A stretch of DNA of 51,680 nt from an uncultured Bacteroides sp. (GCF_910578895.1 NZ_CAJTSC010000024.1:1-51680); one strand, 5' to 3'. Numbered from the stretch's first letter, positions 26,451 through 36,601 are shown. A program made the numbers and translations. The notes: generated by a model not told the origin, from the sequence alone.

Positions 26451-27119
26451 ATGGGAGCTTGGAATACAATATTGAAATACGGCGGCAAGGCCGCAAAGAA
26501 TGTCGGTACAGCGACAACGGCGACCGGCAAGAGTATGGGAAAAGCGGTGCTGAACCCATCGCAGACATTACGCGGCGCAGGTCAGGCCGTCAAAACGGCA
26601 ACCATCGGCGGCGCGGTCGGCTATGTGGGATGGGAAAAGCTGACCACCGACAAAAGTGTGGTACGCATCGTAAGTGACGCCGTAGTCGGCGAATCGGTAA
26701 CGAACACCCTCGCAGGAACGGCAGACAACGTGCGTGAAATGAAAGACAAAGCCGGTAAAGCCTTAGACAATATGAGCGGCGCAGTAGCCGGTCTCGACAA
26801 CAAACTGAGCGGAGTATCGAACTTCCTGCACAGTGCATCCAACGGAGGTATCACCGATATGTTAGGGGGATTTTTCCGTAACCTCGGCAACGGCAACGTG
26901 TCGGGATTGAGTATGGCAGGACTGATTGCCGCTGCATTCCTTATCTTCGGACGTTTCGGGTGGTTAGGAAAGATTGCCGGCGCGTTCCTCGGTATGATGC
27001 TTATCGGCAACAATGCCAATAATGTGCTACGCACCTCGAATCCGGATAACGCGCCAAAGGTTCAGGCTTCGGCTATCCCGGTGGAAGAACAGAACCGAAG
27101 CGGAGGGATGAAAAGATAG
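26451..27119 (+). CDS. Gly/Ala-rich membrane protein
   Basis: This 222-aa protein is rich in Gly, Ala, Lys and Thr. The N-terminal 60 residues are basic (GGKAAKNVGTATTATGKSMG). A central helical region follows, and then a hydrophobic stretch at about 160-190 (MAGLIAAAFLIFGRFGWLGK, AGAFLGMMLIG) makes one or two membrane helices. Such low-complexity membrane proteins are found in conjugation operons and phage tails. I do not recognise a named family. Confidence 0.6.
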   Translation: MGAWNTILKYGGKAAKNVGTATTATGKSMGKAVLNPSQTLRGAGQAVKTATIGGAVGYVGWEKLTTDKSVVRIVSDAVVGESVTNTLAGTADNVREMKDKAGKALDNMSGAVAGLDNKLSGVSNFLHSASNGGITDMLGGFFRNLGNGNVSGLSMAGLIAAAFLIFGRFGWLGKIAGAFLGMMLIGNNANNVLRTSNPDNAPKVQASAIPVEEQNRSGGMKR

Positions 27120-27146
27120 AGTAACAACATCAATATCAGACGAAAA

Positions 27147-28288
27147 ATGAAATATACAGAAGAAATGATACTGCACTCCGAGAGCGGTTACAGTATGCCG
27201 TTCGAGGAACCTCAAGGCAAGGATGTGGAACTGTCGCTCGGTTACGGCGAGCAGGCAGATCCGGCAACAGGAGAGAAATTCTTTCATCACGGTATCGACT
27301 TCAACATCCGGTGCTATATGCTTTCGGCCATAGCCAGCGGTATCGTGTCGGGTGTGGGCAACGACCCGGCACACGGTATCTGCCAGACTATCCGCTATGG
27401 ATTGTATGAAGTGACATACGGACACCTGTCGAATGTCTTTGCACAATTCGGGCAGCGCGTCAAGGCCGGACAGACGGTTGCCCTGAGCGGTGACAGGCTG
27501 CATCTTGAAGTCCGCTTCAAGGGGGAGGAACTGAACCCTATCGAATTTCTGACGATGCTATACGGAAATATCCGTGCGATACGTCAGGCCGCAGGACGTG
27601 ACACAGCCGGTTTCTCCGACTTGGAAATGACGCTACAGACCGATTATGAAAAAGATAAGAGAGAAATAGAGGAACTGATGCTGCGCTTCCTGCCACATTA
27701 TATGGAGGATCTGCAACGTGGCGCATACACATTGCCGGGACATACGGAGCAATCGCTCCGAAACATCTTCACAATGGGCGCAATGAAGGAGTATTTCTAC
27801 GAGCGTATGCCGAGTATGGCGAATCCGCTCGGGCTGGGACACAAGGCCATGCCTCTTGCCTGCAAGGTGCAGAACCTACTTATCGGGGATTTTCTGAACT
27901 ACCTTGCCATGCGGCATGAGGTGTGCCTCCCCACGGTGGACGGTGGCGGCGTAAAAAAAAACTTTATGACGAAGCCCTGACCTATGGCGGTGTCATAGAC
28001 CCGTTGGCAGAGTTGGATATTGACATACAGAGTTTTGACATACCAAGAATGGTCACGGTCTATCCTGACCGTGCAGGAATCAGATGGTGGACGAAAGCAT
28101 GGTTCAACAACCGTGAAGAGGGCGAAGCATCGGTGGAGATTGAACGGGAACAGGCAATACGTTTTTTGAATGACAATATAGAGAAAGACGCATGGCTGGA
28201 AGAGTTTTACCCCAAACAAATGGAGGTGTACCACAGTGCCATCGAGCAGACAAAAGAGCAATTATTGTTGAATAGGATAAACATATAG
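27147..28288 (+). CDS. M23-like protein read through a -1 frameshift at an A9 run
   Basis: The first frame (27147-27980, 277 aa) has an M23-like domain: HHGIDF (residues 47-52), YGHLS (91-95) and RLHLEVRF (117-124). In the last motif the catalytic histidine of HxH is replaced by Arg, so cleavage activity is doubtful. The frame ends soon after a run of nine A (27953-27961). The -1 frame continues with LYDEALTYGGVIDPLAELDI to 28288, a coding-like stretch without its own good start. The zero-frame heptamer A AAA AAC is a canonical -1 slippery site, and a slip there gives a single 380-aa protein. It is either programmed frameshifting or a one-base indel that split the gene. Confidence 0.65.
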
Positions 28289-28295
28289 ATATATT

Positions 28296-30119
28296 ATGGA
28301 TGGAATTAAACATAGCGCACGGTTTGCAGAGACGGAACGTCTCATGAGTGACTATTTCCATTGCCACATCGCACCCGTCATGTCAAAGACACAGGCTTAC
28401 CTCGCGAAAAGACAGGGCGAGGAAATGAAGGAGTATTCCACCTCTTTGGGTGGCATATTGAGCACAATGGCGTCTGCGGCGCAACCGATGAATAACCCTT
28501 ACCAAACACTTAAGGTAACGGGTGAATGGAACTCGAAGACAACGGAGGATTATCTCGGAATGTGCAAGACAGAGATTGTCGGTTCCAAAGAGATACAACA
28601 GGATCTTGCATATATCGCCGGACAATGGCGAGATACAGTCATACAGGAAATCGGCCGTGCGCAGTATGACAAACTATCCGGACAACTGGGCGGCGACCTT
28701 GCATACGCCTACATGGATTATCGCATGGAAGAGCTGATGATAGACAGAATGGTGAAGGAGCGAATGCCTAAGTCGTCTGCCGATTACATCATCCGTAAGG
28801 CTGCCGAATCAAGCCTGTTGGGATTGTCACAAACGTTGAACCGTTCACCGTTATCCGAAGAAATCGAAGCGCGTGGCGAAGCAGCTTACCGTCCCGGCAA
28901 ACTGGAAAAAGGAGCAGGTCGCGTATTAGGTGTGTCTGCGGATGCCGTCATGACGGGCGGTGCCGGGTCGTGGGTCTCACTGGCAAGGTTTATCGGTGCT
29001 GATGTGGCCGTTTCGGCGGTTACATCGCACTTTGAACAGAAAAAAACTGAACCGCTGTCTGTAGAACGGTGCATCAGTAAGGGGGTTTTCGGTAGCGAAC
29101 GGAATGTGTTCGATGTTTTCCGTAAAGAAGCTGTAAAGATACATACGGGAAAGAGTGAATTTATAGCAGGAGCCAATGAGCAGTTGAAGAAGAAAATACC
29201 TGTCATGAATTTTGATTTTTCAGAGTGGATGCACTCCCAGGATCGCACCTCTTTCGGGATAAAGGGTTTCCGTGAACTTGGAGTAAGCGGATTCAATGAA
29301 CAGAAACGTGAGAAGGATGCGCGGTACAAGAATGTACCGCTGATTGTCGCGCCGGGACAGGAAGAAGCCTACCTGAAGGATTTGGCAAAAAAGAAAAGTA
29401 CGGCGGCTGTCAAACCGGAGAAGGAGCAAACGCAATCGGAAAAGGGACAGAAGGAAGAGGTGGAAAATGAGAAAGGGCAAACCATTCTTCCCATCGAAGA
29501 AAAGCCACAGGGAGCACAGACGGAACAGGCCAACATGAACGGATGGGACGGGTTGCTTGGTCTGTTCGGGTTGGACGGCATGAGGGATGTTGGAAGTAAT
29601 CTCGGCTATGTGATGGCGATGTTGCCCGATGTGCTGTTGGGTGCGTTTACGGGTAAGTCAGAATCGTTGCGCTTAGGGGACAATCTGTTACCGATAGCGA
29701 GCATCGTGGCCGGTATGTTCGTGCGTAATCCGTTACTGAAAATGCTGCTAATCGGTCTTGGCGGTGCAAACCTGATGAACAAGGCCGGGCACGAGGCTTT
29801 ACGAGAACGGACGGAGGGGAAATTGCAAGGGACTTGCAAAAAGGATGTGCAGTACCGTTGCTATGCAGATGAACCGCTGAATCCGCGCATCATAAGTCCG
29901 TTGCTGCAAGGCAGTACGCTAATCGCCACGATTGATCGTGTGCCTTGTTCCATACAGCTCCCGCCGACAGTAGCAGAGGCCTATCATACCGGAACTTTGC
30001 CCTTGAATACATTGGCCAATGCCGTGCTTGCCAAGAGTGACCAGCTCCGTCAGACCGCCGCGCAGAACTATGACAACGGACAACAGGAAACCTTTGTACG
30101 GACACGAGGTATCCAATAA
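28296..30119 (+). CDS. Large membrane-associated operon protein, function unknown
   Basis: This 607-aa protein follows the frameshifted gene after 7 bp. The N-terminal 330 residues are helical and mostly soluble. A charged low-complexity linker (about 365-410, KPEKEQTQSEKGQKEEVENE) follows, and then hydrophobic segments near 430-500 (LGYVMAMLPDVLLGAFTG, LLKMLLIGLGGANLM). The tail is a soluble beta-rich domain that starts with KKDVQYRCYADEPLNPRI. No nucleotide-binding or peptidase motif is seen. It may be a structural part of the transfer apparatus or a translocated polyvalent protein. Confidence 0.6.
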   Translation: MDGIKHSARFAETERLMSDYFHCHIAPVMSKTQAYLAKRQGEEMKEYSTSLGGILSTMASAAQPMNNPYQTLKVTGEWNSKTTEDYLGMCKTEIVGSKEIQQDLAYIAGQWRDTVIQEIGRAQYDKLSGQLGGDLAYAYMDYRMEELMIDRMVKERMPKSSADYIIRKAAESSLLGLSQTLNRSPLSEEIEARGEAAYRPGKLEKGAGRVLGVSADAVMTGGAGSWVSLARFIGADVAVSAVTSHFEQKKTEPLSVERCISKGVFGSERNVFDVFRKEAVKIHTGKSEFIAGANEQLKKKIPVMNFDFSEWMHSQDRTSFGIKGFRELGVSGFNEQKREKDARYKNVPLIVAPGQEEAYLKDLAKKKSTAAVKPEKEQTQSEKGQKEEVENEKGQTILPIEEKPQGAQTEQANMNGWDGLLGLFGLDGMRDVGSNLGYVMAMLPDVLLGAFTGKSESLRLGDNLLPIASIVAGMFVRNPLLKMLLIGLGGANLMNKAGHEALRERTEGKLQGTCKKDVQYRCYADEPLNPRIISPLLQGSTLIATIDRVPCSIQLPPTVAEAYHTGTLPLNTLANAVLAKSDQLRQTAAQNYDNGQQETFVRTRGIQ

Positions 30120-30143
30120 TTCTGTAATCAAAAAATATACAAT

Positions 30144-32450
30144 ATGAAAGAGAAATCGAAAATCGAAAAGAATGCCGAACAGAAGCAGACAGCCTTGCTC
30201 TCTGCGGCTTTGAGTGAAGCCTTGAATGCGAGAGGACACTGGCTCAACGCATCGGGAAAGTGGTATCCGCGCTTCTATCCGAAAGGTATTGCTGTCAGTC
30301 CGTTCAACGCGCTGTTCATGGCATTGCACTCTGACAAACACGGGTGCAAAACAAACCAGTTCACGTTATTCAGCGAAGCCAAGATACAAGGTGCGGCTGT
30401 GCGTGAGCACGAACAGGGGGTTCCGTTCCTGTTCTACAATTGGAACAAGTATGTACATCGTAACAATCCGGAGCAAATCATCAGCCGGGACGATTACATG
30501 AAATTGGATGAAGATGAACAAAAGTCGTACAAGGGTGTGCACAACCGTGAAATCCGGACACTGTTCAATATTGACCAAACGACACTGCCTTATGTGGATA
30601 AGGAACGTTATGACGAGTCGGTACGGCGACATGGCAATGCTGCGGAAAGAGGATATACAGAGGCAGACGAACGGCAACTGCATATCCGCTTCAATGATTT
30701 CCTTTTGAAGATGAAAAACAATCTTGTCCCGGTACGTTCGGACGGAAGCGGTGTCCCTCATTACGAAACAGATAAAGATGCGGTTTATATGCCGAGGCAA
30801 AGGGAGTTCGAGCATTACCACGACTATGTACATGAAGCCTTACGGCAGATTGTGAGTGCCACAGGACACCAGCAGCGGTTGGCGCGTGAAGGTATGGTAA
30901 TGAAAAACGGTGTAGCACCCTCGGAGGATGCCGTCAAACAGGAACGATTAGTAGTGGAAATTGCTTCGGGAATCAAAATGCTGGAGTTAGGACTGCCTGC
31001 ACGACTGTCTGACGAAAGTCTGAAAACGGTGGAATACTGGTGCCGTGAACTGAAAGAGAATCCGTGCCTGATGGATGCCATCGAAAGCGATGTGAACAAT
31101 GCCATCGAAGTAATCAACAAAGCGGAACGTGGCGAAAAGCTCGAATATGCCACCTTGCGTAACCGGCGGGATACTTCAATCATGCAGGAGCAAATGCCCA
31201 AACATTATTTTGTGGCGAACGAGATACGGCAACATCCGGACAGGGAGGAGAAAAAAATAGTAGTCGTCATAGACCCGCAGACGAAAACAGCGGATGTGAT
31301 TCTTCCGGCTGGGGCTTCAACGGAAGTAGATAACGAGATACCAGGTATGAACAAGGGGCGCATCATCCGTGCCTTGCAGAAAGAGGGTATTGATCAGGTA
31401 CATTTCTACAATACGGATGGCGCACTGGGATACTGCCCCGATGACAGTTATTTTGCCGAGAAGATGATTACATTGGCACGACTGAAAAACTGGACTATGG
31501 AAAAACTCTCTACGTTGGATGTGGAGTCGGCAGTCAAGCGGGCGAATGAAATTGGCTTCAACAAAGTGGAAATGATTCAGGACGATAAAAAGCGGTGGGC
31601 ACTTTACATCAAACCCGAAAATGGGAACGGCTATAGCGTTTATCCTGACAAAGAGGATGTGAACCGCTTCTTCTCGACACTCAAGCAGTCGATGGATAAC
31701 ATAGATAAGTTGCGGATGGAACTGGCTCATAAATATTATGCTTTGGCCGAGGTCAAGCCAGACCTGAAGGTGGATTTGTTTGGCAGTGAAACACAGGAAA
31801 CCGACCTGAACCGTATTCAGCGTATTTCCATATTCAAGAGCAAGCAGGATGGCATTCTGTGTGTAGCGACCATTGACGGTGAGAAACAGCCGGCCAGGAG
31901 CGTCACCACACAACAGTGGCAACGTATGTGGGTTGCGGAAAACCGCGATGACTACAAACGTCATTTGGCGGCTACGCTCTTTGCTGATGTGCTGAGTAAA
32001 GGGCAGTCGCAGGAGAAACACACCAGCGAGAAACAGGAGAAAGAGCATGAACAACGACAGGGTGAAGCGACGGCTCAGAAACAGGCAGAAGTCAAAGAGG
32101 AAACTGTTTCTCCACAACGGAAATTATGGAACGAGCTTAAAGAAAAACATCCTGATGCCCTGTACCTAATCCGCACGAATGATGTGTATCGGCTCTATAA
32201 TGAGGATGCCGTGCGCGGTGCGGAGTTATTGGATTTGGCACTGGAAGATCGAAACAAAATTCAGAAAGGATTCACTGATTCGGTGGAATTTCATAGCAGC
32301 CTGCTTGACACTTACCTGCCGAAACTGGTTAGGGCGGGTGAACGTGTCGCCATCTGTGATATGGTGTCGGAAAATGTACGGGAGACCGAACAACAAAATA
32401 GTGAACAGAATGAAGCCGAACAGGAAACACATCGGAGTATTCGTAGATAA
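30144..32450 (+). CDS. Polyvalent protein: ArdC-N-like and MutS-I-like domains
   Basis: This 768-aa protein starts with an ArdC N-terminal-like ssDNA-binding region (about 35-150: SPFNALFMALHSDKHGCKT, FTLFSEAKIQGAAVREHEQG). Middle parts are DUF4099/LPD-like (MPKHYFVANEIRQHP, IIRALQKEGIDQVHFYNTDG). A low-complexity Q/E/K linker leads to a C-terminal piece near 660-745, WNELKEKHPDALYLIRTNDV followed by YRLYNEDAVRGAELLDLAL. This piece matches the MutS domain I pattern seen in conjugative polyvalent proteins. Such multi-domain proteins are thought to enter the recipient with, or act on, the incoming strand. No single enzymatic domain is evident. Confidence 0.72.
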   Translation: MKEKSKIEKNAEQKQTALLSAALSEALNARGHWLNASGKWYPRFYPKGIAVSPFNALFMALHSDKHGCKTNQFTLFSEAKIQGAAVREHEQGVPFLFYNWNKYVHRNNPEQIISRDDYMKLDEDEQKSYKGVHNREIRTLFNIDQTTLPYVDKERYDESVRRHGNAAERGYTEADERQLHIRFNDFLLKMKNNLVPVRSDGSGVPHYETDKDAVYMPRQREFEHYHDYVHEALRQIVSATGHQQRLAREGMVMKNGVAPSEDAVKQERLVVEIASGIKMLELGLPARLSDESLKTVEYWCRELKENPCLMDAIESDVNNAIEVINKAERGEKLEYATLRNRRDTSIMQEQMPKHYFVANEIRQHPDREEKKIVVVIDPQTKTADVILPAGASTEVDNEIPGMNKGRIIRALQKEGIDQVHFYNTDGALGYCPDDSYFAEKMITLARLKNWTMEKLSTLDVESAVKRANEIGFNKVEMIQDDKKRWALYIKPENGNGYSVYPDKEDVNRFFSTLKQSMDNIDKLRMELAHKYYALAEVKPDLKVDLFGSETQETDLNRIQRISIFKSKQDGILCVATIDGEKQPARSVTTQQWQRMWVAENRDDYKRHLAATLFADVLSKGQSQEKHTSEKQEKEHEQRQGEATAQKQAEVKEETVSPQRKLWNELKEKHPDALYLIRTNDVYRLYNEDAVRGAELLDLALEDRNKIQKGFTDSVEFHSSLLDTYLPKLVRAGERVAICDMVSENVRETEQQNSEQNEAEQETHRSIRR

Positions 32451-32462
32451 TCAATAAAGAAC

Positions 32463-34019
32463 ATGAGCAAGAATCAGGAATATGCAGCACAGTATGCAGA
32501 ATGTGCGATGGAACAGATGCGACGGTACGGAATACCCGCTTCGGTGACATTGGCACAAGGTATTTTGGAGAGTAGCAACGGACGAAGCCGGCTGGCACGG
32601 AACGAGAACAACCATTTCGGCATCAAGGCCACACCCTCATGGATTGCAGAGGGTGGCAGATATGGTCTGTATTCAGATGACAAACCCAACGAGAAATTTT
32701 GCAGCTATGACAGCGTGAGTGATTCATACGAGCACCATTCCCGTTTTTTGAAGGAGAACAGCCGCTATGCCGGTTGTTTCAAACTGTCTCCGGACGATTA
32801 CAAGGGCTGGACGCAAAGCATCGAGAAAGCCGGTTACGCCACAGGAGGCAAATATGCCGAGAACCTGCAGAAAATCATTGAACAGAACGGCTTGCAGCAA
32901 TATGACCAGTTGGTGATGCAGGAAATGGCGGCACAAGGCAAGGAGTTCGGGGTGGAGAACAATCCGCTCCGCGCATCCGGGGAGGTGACGAACGTAAACG
33001 ACTATTCGTTCCCAGTTGAACGCAAAGAGTTCCTTTTCGTGACCTCACCTTTCGGTATGCGGCAAGACCCGATGGACGGTACGAAGCAGCAGATGCACAA
33101 GGGTATTGATATACGGTGTAAGGGAGAAAGTGTACTGGCAACAGAGAACGGTGGAAAGGTTATCACCGTCAATCACAATAAGAATACTCCCGGTGGCAAG
33201 TCTGTCACAGTGGAGTATGCCCGTGCGGACGGCAGCAAGGTACAGTGTACCTATATGCACCTGAGTGAAGTATCCGTTAAGGTCGGTGATACGGTTCGAG
33301 CTGGCGGGAGGCTCGGCACTTCGGGTAATACAGGGACGCGGACAACGGGTGAACATCTGCATTTCGGAGTGTCGAGTATCTATACTGACGGTATGCGTCG
33401 TGATATAGATCCTGCAGCATACTTGGCAGAAATTGCACAGAAAAGCAATATCAGGCTGCAAGTATTACACAACGGGAATGACCTGCTTGCCAAATATAAG
33501 GGAGCGGAAGAGACTGTTGCCGAAAAGAATCTTTCACCTGACGGATGGATGAAGAAACTGCTTTCTTCGGAGGACAGTGGCGTAGGCTTGTCGGGATGCA
33601 ATGACCCGATTGTAGAAATGGCTATGGCTGCTTTCAGCTCTCTGATGCTCTTAGCCGTACAGATAGACAACAAGAACGACGAAGAACAGAAGGCGGCGGT
33701 ATCAGCCGCGATGGATCTTCGGAGCATCGACCTGAAATCGTTGTTGCCGAACATGAAAAACTGTGAACTGACCATCGGCGACAATGGTAAGGTCGTTCTA
33801 CGGGTGGACAATGGCGAACTACGTGTCTCGCGTGAGCTGACTGCCGCCGAATTGAGTCGGTTGTCGGCCACGCTGAACAACCATACCCTCCCGGAAGAGA
33901 GCAGACGGATGCGTGTAGCCGGTATGCTGAACACGGTTATACTGTCGGAAGCGGCCTCACAGAATTTTGAGCAAGGAATGTCCCAACAGCAGGGACAGGC
34001 AGAAAACCTGAAAAGATAA
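32463..34019 (+). CDS. Glucosaminidase-M23 dual peptidoglycan hydrolase
   Basis: This 518-aa protein combines two wall hydrolases. Residues 1-150 form a FlgJ-type glucosaminidase (VTLAQGILESSNGRSRLA with the catalytic Glu in LES, NNHFGIKATP, YDSVSDSYEHHSRFL). Residues 190-325 form an M23 endopeptidase with full zinc site: MHKGIDIR, YMHLSE and GEHLHFGVS. A C-terminal part of about 180 residues is helical and has a hydrophobic patch (VEMAMAAFSSLMLLAVQID). No signal peptide is seen, so it probably reaches the periplasm through the transfer machine. A comparable role is known for VirB1-type transglycosylases. Confidence 0.85.
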   Translation: MSKNQEYAAQYAECAMEQMRRYGIPASVTLAQGILESSNGRSRLARNENNHFGIKATPSWIAEGGRYGLYSDDKPNEKFCSYDSVSDSYEHHSRFLKENSRYAGCFKLSPDDYKGWTQSIEKAGYATGGKYAENLQKIIEQNGLQQYDQLVMQEMAAQGKEFGVENNPLRASGEVTNVNDYSFPVERKEFLFVTSPFGMRQDPMDGTKQQMHKGIDIRCKGESVLATENGGKVITVNHNKNTPGGKSVTVEYARADGSKVQCTYMHLSEVSVKVGDTVRAGGRLGTSGNTGTRTTGEHLHFGVSSIYTDGMRRDIDPAAYLAEIAQKSNIRLQVLHNGNDLLAKYKGAEETVAEKNLSPDGWMKKLLSSEDSGVGLSGCNDPIVEMAMAAFSSLMLLAVQIDNKNDEEQKAAVSAAMDLRSIDLKSLLPNMKNCELTIGDNGKVVLRVDNGELRVSRELTAAELSRLSATLNNHTLPEESRRMRVAGMLNTVILSEAASQNFEQGMSQQQGQAENLKR

Positions 34020-34031
34020 AGGCATGGCGAT

Positions 34032-34208
34032 ATGGTAAAATGCGTGATGATACAGCTATGCAAATGTCTGACTGGGATTTCCATTCTTGCCCTGCACGTC
34101 CTGTTCTGTTATCGTCTATTCGGATGGATAGGGACACTTGCTATTGTGGGCGTGCAACTATTTATCGCCGGATGGCTTGTCTGGGCGATGATACGCGCTC
34201 CCGATTAG
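34032..34208 (+). CDS. Small two-helix membrane protein
   Basis: This 58-aa gene lies in the gap between the hydrolase and the SSB-like gene. It begins MVKCVMIQLCKCLTGISILA and has two hydrophobic segments (about 13-27 and 33-54) ending WLVWAMIRAPD. It starts 12 bp after the upstream stop and keeps the operon direction. I do not recognise a family. A small holin-like or assembly role beside a wall hydrolase is possible, but this is inference. Confidence 0.55.
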   Translation: MVKCVMIQLCKCLTGISILALHVLFCYRLFGWIGTLAIVGVQLFIAGWLVWAMIRAPD

Positions 34209-34295
34209 GGATGGGTATATAGTAGTTCAACAACAATCAATTAACCATATTCACAGTTGTCGGGTGATTATGTATCACATTAAAAAGACAATAAA

Positions 34296-34904
34296 ATGAT
34301 AAAATGTAATGTTACAGTATGCGGCACTATCAGTCGCGACGCATCAATACGTACCAACAAAGAAGGAAAGAAGTTTCTGATGTTCCCACTCCAAGTTATG
34401 ATTTCAGGAACAGGCGGTCAGGACATGAGTGTAGAGGTGGATGTCAGCAAGGATGCCAATCAGGAAGATACCACAGACCATCGGAAGGGCTCGCGTGTCG
34501 GAGTAAAAGGTACATTGTACTTCAAACGTCGGGGTGACAAACTCTATCTCAATCTGTTTGCCAATGAAATATACGATGTCCCGGCAGATGATACGGATGT
34601 AATCAAAGGAGAGCTGGTGTTTCGTGGCAAGGTCGGTCAGAACATCGAGGAAAAGAGGGATAAAAAAGAACAACCCTACACGATGTTCTCGGCATTCAGT
34701 GCGGAGAAAGTCTCTGACGGCTTTGAGTACCAATGGGTGCGCTTCTTCTACTTCGGCTATGAGCGTGAGGAATGGTTGCAGGCTGGTGTGAAGGTGGATG
34801 TCAAAGGAGAAATGAACCTATCGACACACAATGGGAAGATTAATGTCTCCTGCAGGGTGGAGGAACTTTCGGAATATGCAGCAGAGCCGTCTAACTATAA
34901 TTAA
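34296..34904 (+). CDS. SSB-like protein with two OB folds
   Basis: This 202-aa protein starts IKCNVTVCGTISRDASIRTN, close to the opening strand of SSB-type OB folds. A second strand set begins at about 105 (IKGELVFRGKVGQNIEEKRD) and ends GKINVSCRVEELSEY. It thus seems to contain two OB-fold units with no acidic SSB tip. It would bind the single strand during transfer. It lies directly before ardC and overlaps its ATG by one base (TAATG). Confidence 0.68.
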   Translation: MIKCNVTVCGTISRDASIRTNKEGKKFLMFPLQVMISGTGGQDMSVEVDVSKDANQEDTTDHRKGSRVGVKGTLYFKRRGDKLYLNLFANEIYDVPADDTDVIKGELVFRGKVGQNIEEKRDKKEQPYTMFSAFSAEKVSDGFEYQWVRFFYFGYEREEWLQAGVKVDVKGEMNLSTHNGKINVSCRVEELSEYAAEPSNYN

Positions 34905-36601
34905 TGATACTTATGGCTGGGTACAGAAATAGAAATAATGATGGGCCGAACAGTGAGGACAAGGCTCTCGACCTTTTTGCAGAAATGATGATTGAGAAAA
35001 TCGAGAGCATCCACAAAAACTGGGAAAAACCCTGGTTCACTGAGGGAGCATTGCAGTGGCCGAAAAATCTTTCGGGGCGGGAATATAACGGCATGAATGC
35101 TTTTATGTTGCTTCTACACTGTGAGAAAGAAGGATACAAGATTCCTCGCTTCTGTACGTTCGATTGTGTGCAGCGGCTCAACAATCCCGGTAAAGACGGG
35201 AAGGAACAGCCTCGTGTCTCCGTACTACGTGGTGAGAAATCCTTTCCTGTCATGCTGACCACGTTTACTTGCATTCACAAAGAAACGAAAGAGAAAATCA
35301 AGTATGATGATTATAAGAAGCTGTCCGACAAAGAGAAGGATGAGTATAATGTCTATCCGAAAATGCAGGTGTTTAGGGTGTTCAACGTGGCGCAAACCAA
35401 CCTGAAAGAGGCCCGTCCGGAGATGTGGGAAAAGCTGGAACAGGAATACTCGCAACCTAAAATCAAGAATGGGGAGGATTTTAACTTCGCTCCGGTCGAT
35501 ACGATGATAATGGACAACCTATGGATTTGTCCGATTACGCCGAAACATCAGGATAATGCCTACTACTCAATCACAAGGAATGAAATCATCGTGCCAGAAA
35601 AGGAGCAGTTCAAGTCGGGAGAAGCGTTCTATGGCACTCTGTTCCATGAAATGACGCACTCAACCGGTGCGGAAAGTATGCTCGACCGGTTCAAGCCGAC
35701 TTCATTCGGTTCTCCGGAATATGCACGCGAGGAACTGGTGGCCGAACTTGGCAGCGCACTGGTCGCCCAACGTTATGGTATGACCAAGCATATCAAGGAT
35801 GACAGTTGCGCGTATCTCAAAGGGTGGCTTGATGAGTTGAAGGAATCGCCGCAATTCATCAAGACTACGCTGCTCGATGTGAAAAAAGCGACATCGCTGA
35901 TTACGCAAAGAGTGGATAAGATAGCACAGGACATGGAACGTGACGTCAGTGAGAAACAGGAAAGCGGAGTTGCCGCAAAGGAGAAGATATTTTATTCTTC
36001 CGTCGCGTATCTCCAGTCAGCGGATGATACGAGGCAACTCGATGAGCTCAAGGACAAAGGCGACTATGAGGGACTGTTGACGCTTGCCAAGGAGTATTAC
36101 GATGGTAATGGTATCAACGAAAAGGATACATACCCGTCACCTACGAACAACAGGGGTGATAACCTTCTTATCGAAGATAAAAATTTTGCCGTCGTATATA
36201 ACGGAAGTGTCGGGGGCACATACGAAGTGATGCTGAAATTCACGGAGCAGGAAGTGCGTGACCATATCCGACGTTACGGTGTCGATCTTGCCGGAGAGAC
36301 AATCAAAGAGGTTGCCAAGGATATGGCTGCAGAACAGTTCTCCGCCATGTCGCAACAAAAGATTCCTGCGTTCGAGATGCCTAACGGTGATGTTCTTTAT
36401 GTCGGGTATAGCCGTGAATCCGATACGCTGGATGTCGGCCAGACAGCCAATGCAGGTATCATAGCACAGCATCGTTTCCCTTATGACCATAATATCGGGC
36501 TGGATGCCAATCTGCAAAAGGTAAATGAAAAACTGAACGAGATGGAGGAATATCAGGAAGAACTACAAGAGGCAGAGTATAGCGGTGGAATGCGGCGTTA
36601 G
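34904..36601 (+). CDS. ardC: ArdC-family antirestriction protein with zincin domain
   Basis: This 565-aa protein has the ArdC ssDNA-binding N-terminal region (about 20-170; MNAFMLLLHCEKEGYKIPRF, VLRGEKSFPVML). A zincin metallopeptidase domain follows, with HEMTHSTG near residue 249 and the third ligand in EELVAELGS near 278. A C-terminal third with DUF-like repeats is extra (LLIEDKNFAVVYNGSVGG, DVLYVGYSRE). ArdC proteins protect incoming single-stranded DNA from restriction and probably cleave host targets. The ATG at 34904 overlaps the SSB-like stop; ATG 34913 is an alternative. It is the last gene before a terminator. Confidence 0.88.
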   Translation: MILMAGYRNRNNDGPNSEDKALDLFAEMMIEKIESIHKNWEKPWFTEGALQWPKNLSGREYNGMNAFMLLLHCEKEGYKIPRFCTFDCVQRLNNPGKDGKEQPRVSVLRGEKSFPVMLTTFTCIHKETKEKIKYDDYKKLSDKEKDEYNVYPKMQVFRVFNVAQTNLKEARPEMWEKLEQEYSQPKIKNGEDFNFAPVDTMIMDNLWICPITPKHQDNAYYSITRNEIIVPEKEQFKSGEAFYGTLFHEMTHSTGAESMLDRFKPTSFGSPEYAREELVAELGSALVAQRYGMTKHIKDDSCAYLKGWLDELKESPQFIKTTLLDVKKATSLITQRVDKIAQDMERDVSEKQESGVAAKEKIFYSSVAYLQSADDTRQLDELKDKGDYEGLLTLAKEYYDGNGINEKDTYPSPTNNRGDNLLIEDKNFAVVYNGSVGGTYEVMLKFTEQEVRDHIRRYGVDLAGETIKEVAKDMAAEQFSAMSQQKIPAFEMPNGDVLYVGYSRESDTLDVGQTANAGIIAQHRFPYDHNIGLDANLQKVNEKLNEMEEYQEELQEAEYSGGMRR

